Shown here piece by piece: positions 27,182-35,800 of a stretch of DNA of 64,000 nucleotides. Every line of letters starts with the position of its first letter. Within the stretch, counting starts at the first letter, position 1. The notes under the pieces are model-generated. The model made no database searches, had not been told where the DNA came from, and saw only the letters and a program-made list of their open reading frames with translations. The stretch lies in assembly GCA_021805205.1 (NCBI GenBank), contig JAJZFV010000055.1, forward strand, positions 81,287-145,286. The letters run 5' to 3'. The translations under genes and the position numbers were made by a program. The DNA is from Actinomycetes bacterium. GTDB taxonomy: Bacteria > Actinomycetota > Acidimicrobiia > Acidimicrobiales > Acidimicrobiaceae.

Positions 27182-27796
27182 CTAGGCATCCCGACCCGAG
27201 GTGGGAAGATTTATCTTCAGGACAACTCCAAGCATCCTTACCCCAAAGCAAAGTAACACGGCAGCTAATTCAATCGAGACGTTGTAAAAGTGGTATCGCA
27301 GCGCAACCGCGGTAAGTGCAGAGCCGAGTGCGGCAGGTATTGCATATAAGCCGCTCGAAAGCACCGAAGGAACCCTTCTGATGATTACGTCTCGAATAGT
27401 GCCTCCCCCGACCGCGGTGATTGTTCCCAAAAGAATCGACTGAAATGGCCCAAGGTGAAAATTAAAGGCGGTCTCGGTGCCGGCGACACAAAACAGAGAG
27501 AGGCCCGCAGCGTCCAAAACTACAATTGGCTTGTGAACTACCTTTGAGTGGCGTCGAATCATAAACGCTGCCACACCTGCGAAGAGAGCGACTGCGATGT
27601 AGCGCCAATCGCGAAACGATAGAGGCGGAAGGTTCCCTGTAAGGATGTCACGCAAGACACCACCACCAAGTGCGGTTACGGCGGCGAGCACCATCACTCC
27701 CACAAGATCGAGGTTCTCGGCCTCCATTGCCGTAAAGCCTCCGTTTAATCCAAAGACAAAGGTCCCTGCAAACTCCAGCCAAGACAATACGTTCAT
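27182..27796 (-). CDS. TRIC-family cation channel (UPF0126/YadS-like)
   Basis: A 204-residue membrane protein with about seven helices formed by two repeats. Each repeat has the family motif: TALGGGVLRDILTG and TAVGGGTIRDVIIR. Prokaryotic relatives of trimeric intracellular cation channels form homotrimeric K+-permeable channels. It has normal length. The first Met is followed by a helix, as in relatives. Confidence 0.9.
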   Translation of the reverse strand: MNVLSWLEFAGTFVFGLNGGFTAMEAENLDLVGVMVLAAVTALGGGVLRDILTGNLPPLSFRDWRYIAVALFAGVAAFMIRRHSKVVHKPIVVLDAAGLSLFCVAGTETAFNFHLGPFQSILLGTITAVGGGTIRDVIIRRVPSVLSSGLYAIPAALGSALTAVALRYHFYNVSIELAAVLLCFGVRMLGVVLKINLPTSGRDA

Positions 27797-28075
27797 CAGT
27801 GAGCACCAGTCATAAGGGTTAACATCTTAATTTGCCAATCAAAGGCCCAACTTCTCTATCTAAACATCGGTCCGAGAAAGGATCCATCGGAATCTTTTTC
27901 GAAAAAACAATCGATGCCCACTTTGAAGATCCAGCTACTTGATCGGTGGACCTTTGGACCAGTAGACGTACATACCCTCGATAGAAAATATCGCACCTAA
28001 ATTGATGGCCTTATATTGAGATCCATTACCTTTTTTGGCGTAGCCTTGGATCAAAATTATACAAAGGTGATGGCC

Positions 28076-28960
28076 ATGATTTCGAATGAAGCGCAAGCCG
28101 TAAAGGACCTCCTTCGTGCAGCAAAAGAGGGGAGCACCCCGGCTGCTACCATCGAAGAGCAGCGTCTAGGACTAGAGGCAGTCGCTTCATCATGGCCAAT
28201 CGCCGAGGGAGTCTCAATAAGGGAGAGCTCCTTGGCGTCCCTGAAGTCGATTGAAATTACTCCATCTTCAGGTGGATCTGACCGTACCCTCTTATGGCTA
28301 CACGGCGGTGCATACTCCGCTGGATCTATCAAGACCCACCAATCGTTGGTAAGTAGAATTGCTGCTTCGGCAAAGATAGAGGCACACTTACCTGAATATC
28401 GCCTGGCACCCGAAGATCCATATCCAGCTGCGATAGAAGATGCGCTGAGTATCTATCAAGAGCTAGTTGCCAAAGTTGGTGGAGCATCGAAGGTCATCGT
28501 AGGAGGCGACTCTGCCGGCGGCGGATTAACCCTCGCTTTGATGTTGAAGCTGAAAGAGAACCAACTAGACCTGCCATCAAAATTGATACTACTTAGTCCT
28601 TGGACTGATCTAACTGCCTCCGGAAGATCGGTGGTCAACAGGGCTGATGCGGATCCTTGGTTATCGTCAGAGCTCCTTTCGCCTGCGGCAGCGATCTACC
28701 ACGGCGAAGCCTCACCCGCAGATCCAATGGTATCTCCACTATTCGGAGACCTCACTGGCTTTCCTCCGACCTTGACGATAGTTGGAGATGACGAGATTCT
28801 CCTAGACGACTCAACTCGCCTACATACCAAGATGGTAGAAGCGGGTGTAGCTTCCCAACTAGTTATCGCAGAGGGCATGTGGCACGTATATGCCACCTTC
28901 CCCGGCTTCAGAGAGTCAGATGAGGCGATTGAAGCTGTTGCTAAATTCATCCACGGCTGA
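28076..28960 (+). CDS. Alpha/beta hydrolase, hormone-sensitive-lipase (HSL) family
   Basis: A 294-residue esterase/lipase. The oxyanion motif HGGAYSAGS, nucleophile elbow GGDSAGGG, acidic DEILLDD and catalytic His in WHVYATFPG give a complete HSL-family set. I chose ATG at 28076 because AAAGGTGA sits six bases upstream; a TTG at 28016 and ATG at 28070 are other options. It should hydrolyse short-chain esters; physiological substrate unknown. It stands alone. Confidence 0.88.
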   Translation: MISNEAQAVKDLLRAAKEGSTPAATIEEQRLGLEAVASSWPIAEGVSIRESSLASLKSIEITPSSGGSDRTLLWLHGGAYSAGSIKTHQSLVSRIAASAKIEAHLPEYRLAPEDPYPAAIEDALSIYQELVAKVGGASKVIVGGDSAGGGLTLALMLKLKENQLDLPSKLILLSPWTDLTASGRSVVNRADADPWLSSELLSPAAAIYHGEASPADPMVSPLFGDLTGFPPTLTIVGDDEILLDDSTRLHTKMVEAGVASQLVIAEGMWHVYATFPGFRESDEAIEAVAKFIHG

Positions 28961-29415
28961 CCTATTATCAACTCAAAATCGCGCCACGACCTAAAGTTTC
29001 AAGATCTCTAACAATCAGGAAGGGCATAATGCTCATGAGATAACGTTGAGCGGTGCGGGCCGTAAACGCCGAGTCCGCACTTCTCAACTCGGATGGGTTG
29101 TGGCGGAAAGCTTAAGGAAGCTCACTTAATCGTTCATCGAAGACACCTACTTGGCTACGATCCACCGACTACCACCTTCCGGACAAACGATAAGAAATTT
29201 TCTATCGGTAATTCCCGGAGATCTCTAACCCCGGTTCGAATGCAGTGCTTCTAATGACCAACTTCTACCAGGCATCAAGATGAGCAAATTATGAAAGCGC
29301 ACACTTGATATAGCAGCCTCTAGAGATACCAAAATCGACTCCCGCCGCTAGTCTTTTGTTGGACATCTCCACCGATTTTGGGTCTCACGAGACGCAATGA
29401 TTCAAGGACGAACTG
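28961..29415. other. Intergenic region with a structured hairpin
   Basis: About 455 bases with no recognised gene. A long imperfect stem occurs at 29045-29088 (listed separately). The bases GGTTCGAAT near 29233 resemble a tRNA T-loop, but no cloverleaf forms. Confidence 0.35.
29045..29088 (+). ncRNA. Two-part stem-loop, possible terminator or small RNA
   Basis: GTTGAG-CG-GTGCGG pairs with CCGCAC-TT-CTCAAC: two 6-bp helices separated by a 2x2 internal loop, closing a 16-base loop. No T-run follows, and it lies 85 bases after the hydrolase stop. The paired symmetry suggests a folded RNA, but its role is unknown. Confidence 0.3.
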
Positions 29416-29568
29416 ATGCGTGACACGGTAAATCAAAGCGAACTCACTTTCGAATCCAAGGACCAAACCGTGGCATTATCTGCAGCGATGCCCTGGGAGC
29501 AGGCATACAAAGGTTTCGAAAACAACCTGTCAAGGAAAATTGTACTAGTTGGAACAGGCCGCAGATGA
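29416..29568 (+). CDS. Small protein of unknown function, 50 residues
   Basis: A 50-codon frame with a good ribosome site (AAGGA, about 9 bases before ATG). Its stop overlaps the ATG of the next gene as ATGA, a strong sign of coupled translation. The product is soluble and mixed-charge, with a Trp in AAMPWEQAYKGFENN and a basic end. No family recognised. It is likely expressed together with the anchored protein that follows. Confidence 0.5.
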   Translation: MRDTVNQSELTFESKDQTVALSAAMPWEQAYKGFENNLSRKIVLVGTGRR

Positions 29569-30335
29569 GAGAATTGCCCAACGATATTTACCGGCGAAAA
29601 AGAAGTCGAGTGAGAAGGAGGAGGACAGTCCTAGCATGTGCTGTGATTGCAGTTCTTGCAGTAATCATCACCGCGATCCAGTCTCCGGCCACGAACCGCT
29701 ACAACCCTAAGAATGACTTAAAGAATCCACAGTCTGTAGTTGCTAAGACGCCACTATCGGATCCCTCAACCACAACCACCATAGCCTCGACGCCTACCAC
29801 TATTGATCCGGGCCTACTGCCGCAAACAAACGTCCAGCCAGCAAATTCGAGTGTCGCCCTACAGAACAGTATGAGAAATCTGTTCTACGGCATAACACAG
29901 GATTCGATAGCCACTGCCCTAAAATCGTTCTTCACTCTCGACTCCTACCTCTCGGTAAAGAGTCTCCAAGATGACGCCTACGACTATGCAGCTAGGCTCG
30001 TCTTCGAATTTTCACTTGACGTTGAGGCTGCACACAACTACATCGCTTCACAGGGGAAGGCGACCTTCGTGGGGGTATACGTGCCCTCTGCTAACGTCCA
30101 TTACGTATCTCCTGGCGTCTGCTACAACCGTCTCGGATACTGGATGGTACCCGACTCTCGCCTCCTGTACTCGGTCAATGGCAAAACTTACTCAATCGGG
30201 ATCGCCTCCTTGATCTCATGGAGGGGTACTTGGTACGTCGTGCACCTCGGTGCAATCAGTAGACCTAGCAGGGTCGGAGTAGTCGACTCGCCCGCGACCG
30301 GAGTTGGCCCTCCAGGTCCAAGTGGTGGTTGCTAA
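29565..30335 (+). CDS. Membrane-anchored extracytoplasmic protein, unknown function
   Basis: A 256-residue protein. A very basic N-terminus (YRRKRSRVRRRR) precedes one helix (TVLACAVIAVLAVIITAI), then a Pro/Thr-rich linker (STTTTIASTPTTI) and an outer domain of about 150 residues with Tyr/Trp-rich strands. Two cysteines (GVCYNR and the C-terminal GGC) might form a disulfide. The tail is Gly/Pro-rich. It looks like an actinobacterial anchored cell-wall or sensing protein; no family recognised. Coupled to the 50-residue protein upstream. Confidence 0.7.
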   Translation: MRELPNDIYRRKRSRVRRRRTVLACAVIAVLAVIITAIQSPATNRYNPKNDLKNPQSVVAKTPLSDPSTTTTIASTPTTIDPGLLPQTNVQPANSSVALQNSMRNLFYGITQDSIATALKSFFTLDSYLSVKSLQDDAYDYAARLVFEFSLDVEAAHNYIASQGKATFVGVYVPSANVHYVSPGVCYNRLGYWMVPDSRLLYSVNGKTYSIGIASLISWRGTWYVVHLGAISRPSRVGVVDSPATGVGPPGPSGGC

Positions 30336-30395
30336 GAAACAACCGCTCCTAACGCAGAACTTCACCTTGGAATAACAATCCCACCGGATCCATTC

Positions 30396-31091
30396 TCAGA
30401 CTTCTACTTCACGACCAGCTACCTTCCATTCAGTAAAACCATCTGAAAGACGAACCGCACGTAAGTTGTGCTGCTTCAGAATTGAAAGGGCGTCATTTGC
30501 GAATGAACAGTAGGCGCCTCTGCAGTAGACGACTACCTCTAGACCACCGCTGCCAACAGGGGAGATGGATCCGATTTGGCTCAAATCTAAGATCCTTTCA
30601 ACTTCAGCTGAGAGTTCTTCCAGCGGTATCGAAATCGCACCTGGAATATGGCCTGCGAGGTACTCCTCTCGCGGTCGAACATCTAGAACCACCACATTGC
30701 CACTAGCAACTCGATCTTCGAGATTTGCTTGCTCAACCAGCTCGCCCTCGGCATCTCCGAGATAGCGCTCTAAGGCAATCTCTGCACGTTCATAGTGATT
30801 AAGGGCTACGCCTCTAAAGCACTCGAGCAACTCAGCTACTGCAAAGCTGGACAACATGTAAATGATGCGAGTTCCTTCACGGCGGGTAGTCACCAATCCG
30901 CTTCGCCTCATAATTTGAAGATGGGCAGAGGTAGTGGTCACCGAGGTTCCAATTCGATCAGAAAGGAGTTCGACGCTCCTTTCTCCCTGAGAGAGGACGT
31001 CGAGAATCTCAATTCGTTTTCCATTGGAAAGCACCTTGCCAACTTCTGCGAAGGCGTTGTATAGATCTTCTTTAGTGCGCGTATCACCCAT
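30396..31091 (-). CDS. ArsR-family regulator fused to a rhodanese domain
   Basis: A 231-residue protein. Residues 8-90 form an ArsR/SmtB winged helix (RIEILDVLSQGERSVELLS, TTSAHLQIMRRSGLVTTRREG). Residues 120-231 form a rhodanese domain with active-site loop CRGAYCS, including the catalytic Cys, after VVVYCRG. Such fusions sense reactive sulfur or persulfides through the Cys residues and usually regulate nearby sulfur or transport genes. It is transcribed divergently from an MFS gene, and an operator-like palindrome lies just upstream of its start, so autoregulation and control of the MFS gene are likely. Confidence 0.9.
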   Translation of the reverse strand: MGDTRTKEDLYNAFAEVGKVLSNGKRIEILDVLSQGERSVELLSDRIGTSVTTTSAHLQIMRRSGLVTTRREGTRIIYMLSSFAVAELLECFRGVALNHYERAEIALERYLGDAEGELVEQANLEDRVASGNVVVLDVRPREEYLAGHIPGAISIPLEELSAEVERILDLSQIGSISPVGSGGLEVVVYCRGAYCSFANDALSILKQHNLRAVRLSDGFTEWKVAGREVEV

Positions 31092-31100
31092 GCCTTAAGT

Positions 31101-31132
31101 ATATTCTATAATTATCAAGAATAATAGAATAT
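31101..31132. promoter_or_regulatory. Imperfect 13-bp inverted repeat, likely ArsR-type operator
   Basis: ATATTCTATAATT and AATAATAGAATAT (arms 31101-31113 and 31120-31132) match at 12 of 13 pairs around a 6-base spacer. AT-rich interrupted palindromes of this kind are standard ArsR/SmtB sites. It begins 10 bases from the ArsR-rhodanese start codon and lies in the shared divergent promoter region. Confidence 0.7.
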
Positions 31133-31232
31133 ATCTATTGAAGTTGGCTTATAGGGTAGCGGTCTTAGCAATCATGAGGGGATTGACGGCCATCCGCCGA
31201 GAGCAGAACGACCACGAGGAGGCAGATTCAGG

Positions 31233-32492
31233 GTGAAGCAGCAGTTAGATACGGCGGTAGAGCTTGGACTTAGACAGAATCTAAGTCAATTCATCCTGTT
31301 GGCGCTGGTGAATATAACCGTAGGCGGGCTCGTTGGCCTAGAGCGCACAACCACTCCAATAGTTGGCAAAGAAGTCTTTCAACTCACAAGCACAATCGCC
31401 ATCTTCTCTTTTATTATTGCATTTGGTGCAACAAAGGCAGTTACCGATCTCATTACCGGCCCACTAACCGCCAAATACTCCAAGCGATCAATTCTCCTAG
31501 TTGGGTGGCTACTTGGCGCGCCAGTCCCCTTTATCCTGGCCTATTCAACCCATTGGTGGATGATTATCGTAGCGAACGTTGCACTTGGTTTAAATCAAGG
31601 ATTGACCTGGTCAATGACTGTAAATATGAAGATCGATCTGGTTGGGCCAAAGCAACGTGGCCTAGCAACTGGGGTCAATGAAGCAGCTGGATATGGCGCT
31701 GTCGGAGCTACTGCGCTTCTAACCGGTTTTTTGGCAAGTCACTACGGCCTTCGTCCTACGCCGGAGCTAATTGGGATCATATTCGTAGTTCTTGGTTTCG
31801 TTCTAAGTCTTGTGGTAAGGGACACCGCAATCCACGTCGCACACGAGAATAAAAGCCACGCTTCGACGATGAAGGAGGCGCTTGTTGACCCCCAGTCGCA
31901 GCAAAAGCTACGTTTTCGAACTATCTTTTGGGAGACAACTTGGAGCAATCGAAGGCTAAGGGGGGCTAGTCAGGCAGGTTTTATAAACAACCTGAACGAC
32001 GCAGTTACATGGGGTGTGTTCCCACTGTTATTCACCAACCACGGCCTTGGTCTAGTGGCAGTTGGACTTATCAAGGGAATCTACCCTCTCCTTTGGGGCT
32101 TTGGTCAGATTCCAGCCGGATTCGCCTCTGACAAGATCGGCAGAAAACCGCTGATAGTTTTGGGGATGGCGATTCAGGCCGGAGCGCTGGTACTAGCTGT
32201 ATCACTCCTCAAGTGGCCCCTCGTCGCCGGCATAGTCTCTGCGACAGTTCTGGGCGTCGGAACGGCCATGGTCTATCCCACGCTCATCGCAGCGGTTTCG
32301 GATTCAATCGTTCCGTCGCTGCGCAGTAAAACTTTGGGCGTCTATCGATTCTGGAGGGATCTCGGTTACGCTGCCGGCGCTCTCAGCGCTGGCGTCATTG
32401 CAAACTTGGCCGGTCTCAATACATCGATATTGATAGCTGCGGCGCTAACTGCACTCTCTTCATTTTTAGCGTTCAAGTGGATTCCAAATTGA
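31233..32492 (+). CDS. MFS transporter divergent from ArsR-rhodanese
   Basis: A 419-residue protein with about twelve helices. The MFS motifs are GPLTAKYSKRSILL after helix 2 and AGFASDKIGRKPLIVLG after helix 8. GTG at 31233 has GAGGAGG ten bases upstream. Probably exports or imports a sulfur or metalloid-related compound, inferred only from its regulator; the sequence itself does not tell. A cytoplasmic loop of about 40 polar residues joins the halves. Confidence 0.82.
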   Translation: MKQQLDTAVELGLRQNLSQFILLALVNITVGGLVGLERTTTPIVGKEVFQLTSTIAIFSFIIAFGATKAVTDLITGPLTAKYSKRSILLVGWLLGAPVPFILAYSTHWWMIIVANVALGLNQGLTWSMTVNMKIDLVGPKQRGLATGVNEAAGYGAVGATALLTGFLASHYGLRPTPELIGIIFVVLGFVLSLVVRDTAIHVAHENKSHASTMKEALVDPQSQQKLRFRTIFWETTWSNRRLRGASQAGFINNLNDAVTWGVFPLLFTNHGLGLVAVGLIKGIYPLLWGFGQIPAGFASDKIGRKPLIVLGMAIQAGALVLAVSLLKWPLVAGIVSATVLGVGTAMVYPTLIAAVSDSIVPSLRSKTLGVYRFWRDLGYAAGALSAGVIANLAGLNTSILIAAALTALSSFLAFKWIPN

Positions 32493-32516
32493 TCGTCCAA
32501 TAAACAATGAGCAAGA

Positions 32517-32897
32517 TTATTCTCCGCTTGTATCGGTTGGCTCACTTCGGTGAAGATCTCTCTTCTGCTCGATTTGAGCGCTGCGTAACGCAAACATAAC
32601 TCCCCTCTCGACCCAATCATCAAGTACCAGATCTTCACTTAGTGCCTCTTGATCTACTAGCACCCACCCTCTTGCGATTCGACCACTCGTCCTCATCGGC
32701 GTTACGTGTGCTTTTTGGATAAGTAGTTCGGTCTCATCGTGTTCTACCCGAACGATCAATTGGCCTTTACTGCTCACCCCCACGGCCATCTTTCCCTCTA
32801 CCAAGAAACCGAGACCTCCGAACATCTTCTTCTCAACGAAGGGTGCCATTTCAAGGAGGCAAGACCGTACACGCTCTGCAAAAGCGACATCAAGCAT
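32517..32897 (-). CDS. TfoX N-terminal-domain protein
   Basis: A 126-residue cytoplasmic protein. The TfoX/Sxy N-terminal pattern is clear: FAERVRSCLLE, KKMFGGLGFLVEGKMAVGV, and a basic region with ALSEDLVLDDWVERG. In gammaproteobacteria TfoX regulates competence, but stand-alone N-terminal domains in other bacteria have unknown function. The acidic C-terminal tail (SEPTDTSGE) is not conserved. It is convergent with the MFS gene. Confidence 0.85.
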   Translation of the reverse strand: MLDVAFAERVRSCLLEMAPFVEKKMFGGLGFLVEGKMAVGVSSKGQLIVRVEHDETELLIQKAHVTPMRTSGRIARGWVLVDQEALSEDLVLDDWVERGVMFALRSAQIEQKRDLHRSEPTDTSGE

Positions 32898-33083
32898 TTT
32901 GAGCTCCTACAACATCAACCGGCCGCGATCTTAGTAGAAAGGGGGATCCATCTACGAATACTACCGACCCAGGGTTGTCTGAGCCGCCCCATCAAAGATA
33001 GGAAAATTACTTCATCAATGTTTCGAATATGTAAACATTTAACATAAACCGCCATTGCCAAGGCGAGGTGGTAATTTCTATAT

Positions 33084-34007
33084 GTGATTGAAGAACAATT
33101 AATTAAATTTGAAGTTGGCATTCGATACGGATACGACTTTGCAATAGCAACGACGTGGTGCAAGATCTTCGGAAGCGAGTTTCTGACCTCAGGAAAGGCG
33201 CCCCTCGTAGTCTTGCATGGCGGACCGGGAGCTACTCATAGCTACTGCCTGCCGATGGCGGACCTTACACGCGACCAACGTTCAATTATCTTTTACGATC
33301 AAATCGGGAACGGCAACTCAAGCCACTTCCCTGACGCTCCAGTCGAATTCTGGGATCCATCTATCTTCGTAGAAGAACTTCATAACCTAGTGGTGTCCCT
33401 CGGAATTGAAAAAAACCACTCCATTTTGGGACAATCCTGGGGTGGATTTCTCGCCCAAGAGTACGTTTTAGCCCATCCCCAGGGCATCAACAGCATGGTC
33501 TTATCCAATACTGCTGCGTCTTTCCCCCACTTTCTACAGGCTGCCAATGAGTTGCGAACCCAGCTTCCCCAGGAAGTAGAGGCGACGCTCCAACGATGCG
33601 AAGCCAATGGGACAACAGATAGCCAAGAGTACCTCGATGCCTGTGACGTCTTTTATCGTAGGCACGTATGTCGCCTTGAGGAGTGGCCCGAAGAAATTAC
33701 AACCAGCTTTGCAGCGATCGATGATGATCCCACGGTCTATCACACCATGAATGGACCGTCCGAATTCCACGTGATCGGAACCCTAAAAGATTGGTCCTCC
33801 TTAGATCGTCTCCATGAGATCGAGACTCCTACGCTAATCGTATGTGGTCGCTACGACGAAGCAATGCCGTGGCTCTCCGACGAAATCGCTAGTGGCATCG
33901 TGAACTCCGCTGTCAGAATCTTTGAGCAATCCTCGCACATGCCGTTTCATGAGGAGCGTGAACGTTACATGGAGGTCGTTGGAGCATTTCTGAACTCAAA
34001 CGGATAG
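33084..34007 (+). CDS. Proline iminopeptidase-family alpha/beta hydrolase
   Basis: A 307-residue hydrolase. HGGPGATHSYC is the signature of the proline iminopeptidase group, GQSWGGFLAQEY is the nucleophile elbow (Ser in GQSWGG), the acid lies in VCGRYDEAMPW and the catalytic His in SSHMPFHEE. Members remove N-terminal proline or hydrolyse related amides. The start codon is TTG or GTG near 33084 with weak ribosome site. Monocistronic. Confidence 0.88.
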   Translation: MIEEQLIKFEVGIRYGYDFAIATTWCKIFGSEFLTSGKAPLVVLHGGPGATHSYCLPMADLTRDQRSIIFYDQIGNGNSSHFPDAPVEFWDPSIFVEELHNLVVSLGIEKNHSILGQSWGGFLAQEYVLAHPQGINSMVLSNTAASFPHFLQAANELRTQLPQEVEATLQRCEANGTTDSQEYLDACDVFYRRHVCRLEEWPEEITTSFAAIDDDPTVYHTMNGPSEFHVIGTLKDWSSLDRLHEIETPTLIVCGRYDEAMPWLSDEIASGIVNSAVRIFEQSSHMPFHEERERYMEVVGAFLNSNG

Positions 34008-34170
34008 AACAAACCACAGAAGCGTAAATACAGGCCAATTCAGAGATCGCCACTGTATCAAGCTTCGGTCCCTCTATGGCCAAGACAGGGGATTCGAAGA
34101 TTTCCGCCGAACATCTTGGGCATCTCCACTCATATGATACGTTCAACAATTCGAAAGAATAGGTGAAACC

Positions 34171-34617
34171 ATGACAACGCGTCTTGACGTTACAGAAAAG
34201 ATTTTGGAAAAGAAGATTCTTAGAGGCTTTAAATGGAGTGAGATCGCCGCTAAAGTCGGCCTCTCTAAAGAGTGGGTTACCGCGGGCTGCCTCGGTCAAA
34301 TGACCTTTGACGAAGCGGTAGCGCAACAGATCGGGGAGATCTTCGACCTAACCGACTTCGAGATCGCGCTGCTTCAGGTTCCACCCTATCGAGGTTCTCT
34401 CCCCACCCAAGTTCCAACCGATCCTGTCATCTATCGCTTATATGAGATAGTTTCAGTCTATGGAACGACAATTAAGGAGTTGATCCACGAAGAGTTTGGC
34501 GATGGAATAATGAGCGCGATCGACTTTGAGATGGATATCACCCGACAACCGGATCCCAAGGGTGATCGTGTCAAAATTGAAATGAGCGGCAAGTACCTCG
34601 CATATCGAACCTACTAA
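34171..34617 (+). CDS. cynS: Cyanate hydratase (cyanase)
   Basis: A 148-residue enzyme that converts cyanate and bicarbonate to ammonia and CO2; it works as a decamer. The N-terminal helix-turn-helix-like part (WSEIAAKVGLSKEWVTAGCLGQM) and the active-site domain are both present. The catalytic Arg and Glu are in YRLYEIV and the Ser in GIMSAIDFEMD. Slightly shorter than the 156-residue E. coli enzyme. No cyanate transporter, dedicated carbonic anhydrase or CynR regulator adjoins it. Confidence 0.96.
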   Translation: MTTRLDVTEKILEKKILRGFKWSEIAAKVGLSKEWVTAGCLGQMTFDEAVAQQIGEIFDLTDFEIALLQVPPYRGSLPTQVPTDPVIYRLYEIVSVYGTTIKELIHEEFGDGIMSAIDFEMDITRQPDPKGDRVKIEMSGKYLAYRTY

Positions 34618-34674
34618 CAGTCAATTAAAGCAAAGATGCCCCAAGAACTTAGGGGGGAATCTCGGAGGCAAACA

Positions 34675-34714
34675 TTAGAAGAAAGGCGAGAGGTATCTCC
34701 CGCCCTTCTTCTAA
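34675..34714. terminator. Long hairpin between convergent genes
   Basis: TTAGAAGAA pairs with TTCTTCTAA at the base and the stem continues through GGCG/CGCC with small mismatches to a GGTA loop. It lies between cynS and the convergent membrane-protein gene and should stop transcription both ways. Confidence 0.7.
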
Positions 34715-34745
34715 TCGGCCCATATCTCAAGCCAACCAAGATTTT

Positions 34746-35333
34746 CTACACCGCGAGGGCGCCTACTCCGATCTTGGCATCTTCGTCAACCTTACGGGAG
34801 TGGGCAAAGCCAAAGGCAACCAAGATCGCCAACACTGCTGCCAATACGAAGGCTGCTATTGCTGCGAAACCAGCTATCTCGCCAAAGACTGAGAAGGCAT
34901 AGGCCTCGAGGAGAAGTCCCCTCAATGTAGTCCCCTTGAAGGAGGTGTTTACCAGTCCTGCCAAGGACGCATTCTTGGGATCTGCCATAGCTGCTGCCGA
35001 AATCTTAGAGTAGACCCCGCCGTAAGACATCTCAGATAGGTGGACTGCGATGAAGTTATTCGCGTAAACCTCAGCCTGGGATCCGGTCAGCAGCTGCTGA
35101 CCTGCATATTGCGACACCGATGGAATCATGCTTGGTGTAACTTCAGTACCCGCCTTAGCGTGAGCAAATGCTGCTGCCGGTGGAAAGAAGATCTTCTGGG
35201 CAGCCAACTGATCGTGAACGCTGCTATTTGCAAAGGAGGCGCCCCAAGTCAGAAGAGAACCAGCTACGAGAAGAACAACAACTACCACTAATCCGAACCA
35301 ACTTACTAATTTGTCGAAAGCACGTCTTTTCAT
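34746..35333 (-). CDS. Actinobacterial two-helix membrane protein, unknown function
   Basis: A 195-residue protein with one helix at each end (SWFGLVVVVVLLVAGSLLTWG and a C-terminal AAFVLAAVLAILVAFGF) and an outer loop of about 110 residues. The phrases ASFANSSVHDQLAAQKIFFPP and VYANNFIAVHL match a conserved actinobacterial family of unknown function that I recall but cannot name. ATG at 35333 was chosen because GGAGGA precedes it; the frame is open to 35372. Confidence 0.8.
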   Translation of the reverse strand: MKRRAFDKLVSWFGLVVVVVLLVAGSLLTWGASFANSSVHDQLAAQKIFFPPAAAFAHAKAGTEVTPSMIPSVSQYAGQQLLTGSQAEVYANNFIAVHLSEMSYGGVYSKISAAAMADPKNASLAGLVNTSFKGTTLRGLLLEAYAFSVFGEIAGFAAIAAFVLAAVLAILVAFGFAHSRKVDEDAKIGVGALAV

Positions 35334-35698
35334 TTTTCCTCCATTCGTCCCGAACCGAAACTTAATTCTCAATATACGTCTAACTCACAGTGCTTTAGAT
35401 AGGTAAAAGGTCCCAATCTAATTAGGAATATAGAATATATAAATTCAATGGATTTGAAAACACATCATAAATAGCATCTTGACCTGCTAAATTAGCCTTA
35501 ATCTATTTATTTGTATGATACAACTATATGAACTATGACACACAATAATCATATTTTAAGCGGAGAAATTATCGAACTAATATATATTCGTTTACTCATA
35601 TATATTTACCTGAATCAAAGTTCAAAGAACGGTGATAATCGGATTCAAAAACGAGTTACAAAGTTCAGGTCAATGATAACTAAATGAAAGGACAGGCC
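35334..35698. other. AT-rich intergenic region upstream of the methyltransferase
   Basis: This stretch, about 365 bases, is markedly more AT-rich than its neighbours, with runs such as AATATATATTCG and ATATATATTTAC near 35578-35607. No gene recognised. It must hold the divergent promoters, and the composition hints at transferred DNA. Confidence 0.4.
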
Positions 35699-35773
35699 AT
35701 GGCCGAGTTTTCAAGTCCAACTCTTTATTCTTGGATCATTAGAAGCGTTGCTACGATAGCAAGATCGCTATGA
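35699..35773 (+). CDS. Possible 24-residue leader peptide
   Basis: ATG at 35699 is preceded at ideal distance by AAAGGA, and the frame stops at 35773, 27 bases before the methyltransferase start. A small perfect stem (TTGCTA-CGA-TAGCAA, 35748-35762) lies inside it. It may be a leader peptide affecting methyltransferase expression, or an accident. Confidence 0.3.
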   Translation: MAEFSSPTLYSWIIRSVATIARSL

Positions 35774-35800
35774 AATTCTCTATCGAATCGGAGCAAAGAT

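Noticed and set aside
29225-29245. GGTTCGAAT resembling a tRNA T-loop
   Set aside because: Flanking bases do not pair as a T-stem and no acceptor or anticodon arm can be built.
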